In this document: piece after piece, positions 62,510 through 64,000 of the stretch
Numbering within the stretch: the stretch's first letter is position 1
How the letters are laid out: every line of letters begins with the position of its first letter
Source: Ecdyonurus torrentis
Lineage: Eukaryota; Arthropoda; Insecta; Ephemeroptera; Heptageniidae
NCBI GenBank assembly: GCA_949318235.1
Contig: OX439129.1
Coordinates: 23,672,321-23,736,320 of the forward strand
Direction of reading: 5' to 3'
DNA length: 64,000 bases
Made by a program: the position numbers and the translations under genes
The notes under the pieces: generated by a model
Database searches by the model: none
Told to the model about the DNA's origin: nothing
Seen by the model: the letters and a program-made list of their open reading frames with translations, nothing else

Positions 62510-62673
62510 TGTCAGAGAACCACACATAAGTGTATGCATCTCTAATGATAGCCATTTATCATTACCATTAAATTTGTAATTATTAAAATTTTCGAAATGC
62601 ATGTTATCAATTAAAAAAAAAGAAAAAAGCTTTCCATTAGAAACTTTTTGAAAAAATATAATAAAAAAAAATT

Positions 62674-63178
62674 CATACATATCATGACACTTGATATCCC
62701 TTACGGGGTTACCCAATACTTTGACCTAGTGATTAACCTCCACAACTTCCTATCCTGACCTGACACACCTCCCCTGCTTCATTTATTACATACATACATA
62801 TCATGACGCCATAATCCCTTTCGGGGTAGGCCAGGACGAATCCTTTTTAGTAAGAGGGCTTACAATGATCTGTGGCTTACCAGACCACAGGCTCTACCCT
62901 TAATACCACACTCCTCTGGGCTCCTAGTACCAGACCTGTGCAGCTCGGGCCACCAAATCTTACGACGGCAGCACTCGCCACTATGAACGAGAGGTGGTCA
63001 AACTGCCTGGCCAACCCACGCATTGCAGCGGAAACGTACACATTGAAACACACTGAAACTTCACCGTTCTAACCACCGCTCTTACAAGCTGGCCTTTCAA
63101 GGACAACCCGGCTTGGTAACGAACGCTGAACCTCCAGCGTGTCAAACGAGCACGCTAACCACTACACCACATGGGCAG
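62674..63178 (-). mobile_element. tRNA-headed SINE with doubled 3' module
   Basis: On the minus strand the head starts near 63176 (CCCATGTGGTGTAGTGGTTA). Box A is TGGTGTAGTGG (63159-63169), followed by GCGTG..CACGC pairing and a degenerate box B, GGTTCAGCGTTCG. The body is GC-rich for this window. The 3' end carries a module seen twice: ACCCCGAAAGGGAT...GTCATGATATGTATG at 62795-62829 and ACCCCGTAAGGGAT...TCATGATATGTATG at 62674-62709. About 85 bp separates the two. Plus-strand frames here are incidental. Confidence 0.65.
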
Positions 63179-63189
63179 GTTCTCATTAT

Positions 63190-63530
63190 CTATACTCATT
63201 ATCTTGCTTCATACATTTTCTTTTGCACCTCGTACTGCGAACATTTTTTTCTCCAACAGTTTTCAATCATTTCATGCTATGATGTTTTAGGCCTGTTTTT
63301 TTCTCTCCTTTCATCCATTCTGTTATGACACACTATTTTTGCAATTCTTACATCAATCATTCTTTCCACATGACCAAATCAAAGTAACACAGTACTACTG
63401 TCATACCTCTCAACAACTGTTTCTTACATTCCACATTCTTTTAACACTCATCATGTATTCCTCACCCTATCAAATATTGTTTTACCTCACATATTCCGAA
63501 GGAAACCTAAACATCTACTGCATTCAAATT
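63190..63530 (-). pseudogene. Decayed LINE reverse-transcriptase C-terminus
   Basis: On the minus strand, 63378-63358 encodes FGHVERM and continues as ID-VRIAKIVCHNRMDERREK-NRPKTS before a stop near 63275. The GHVERM motif followed by an ERR.K.RPK block is a familiar signature of the C-terminal region of non-LTR retrotransposon ORF2 proteins. A TGA stands directly before FGHVERM where an arginine codon (CGA) would be expected, and other stops follow. The SINE at 62674-63178 lies just beyond its 3' side. It is non-functional; the upstream domains are absent. Confidence 0.6.
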
Positions 63531-63561
63531 GCACAAAATTTATTCTGCTCAAAACAAGAAG

Positions 63562-63597
<36 letters not shown>

Positions 63598-64000
63598 TAA
63601 AACTGTGCAATATAATATTTTATACACATAAACCAAATAAGTTTAATCATAAATATGTTTATAACCATAAATTACATTAAAAGTAAGAATAGCACTGTAA
63701 TAATACCTACTGAAAGTAACGAACTTGTAAGTAATAATGCACACCTGGAGTTTAAATTTAAAATAACAACAGGGAAGTTCTGTTTTTAAATATATATAAT
63801 AATAGAAAAGTTTAAAATAAAAAATAAAACATTTTATTCATTTAAAATGCCATAATTTCCATGAGTTCTATGTTAAATTTACAAATTTAATTATAAAACT
63901 TAAATATACAACAATTCATACATAATTAAAGAACGCAAGAACATTGAAATAACTCTTTTTTTTAAATTAAAAGTTTTTTAATAATGATATTTTAAGAAGA
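63531..64000. other. Non-coding AT-rich stretch with poly-T
   Basis: A T29 run lies at 63566-63594. The rest to the window end is AT-rich and unassigned. Confidence 0.7.

Noticed and set aside
63100..63178. Functional tRNA gene on the minus strand
   Set aside because: Box A is good, but box B is degenerate, no acceptor stem pairs, and the sequence continues into a SINE body.

Overview
This window looks like nuclear, non-coding DNA from an AT-rich eukaryote, most likely an invertebrate animal. Composition is about three quarters A+T by eye. There are no operons, no long open frames and no bacterial signals. In their place are dozens of long (CT)n/(GA)n and (TA)n microsatellites, long poly-A/poly-T runs, small inverted-repeat DNA transposons, tRNA-headed SINEs and worn LINE 3' ends. 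I could not identify the species. I found no protein-coding exon I would defend and no functional tRNA, rRNA or CRISPR. Nearly every open frame of 60-130 codons is either microsatellite translation (SLSLSL, REREREE, IYIYIY) or stop-poor AT-rich filler.

Layout. 1-5 kb: microsatellites, a TTAA-type MITE of family C (2821-3186) whose left flank recurs downstream of it, and an internal module of family A (4035-4312). 5-7 kb: a non-autonomous hAT element (5193-5796) with a perfect 8-bp target duplication, and a short family A element (6509-6830). 7-18 kb: AT-rich filler with the three largest GA/CT tracts. 18-24 kb: a full family B element (18818-19214), a compact GC-rich hAT MITE (21297-21479), a reverse family C element (22052-22404) and two small palindromic elements. 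26-30 kb: a family C element interrupted by a LINE-tail insertion, half of a family A element, another family C element, and a 0.6-kb palindrome (29531-30160). 34-38 kb: TA-rich tracts, a second copy of the hAT element set inside mirror-image microsatellites (36081-36830), and a TA-target element (37849-38114). 44-49 kb: a LINE 3' end, a Tc1/mariner-like MITE, family F, and a composite family A element (48319-48945). 51-57 kb: two family B elements, a second family F copy, a near-perfect 39-bp-arm hairpin and a 294-bp (TA)n tract. 58-64 kb: two copies of a poly-A SINE, a broken family B fragment flanked by a 35-bp direct repeat, and a tRNA-headed SINE beside a decayed reverse-transcriptase C-terminus.

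There is no gene pathway here. The shared themes are these. (1) Families A, B and C share TTAA targets and start alike, so they may have used one piggyBac-like transposase. (2) Every exact TGACGTCA octamer I located (11) lies inside an inverted-repeat element. (3) Two TTAA elements have their left flank copied onto their right side, which suggests aberrant break repair.
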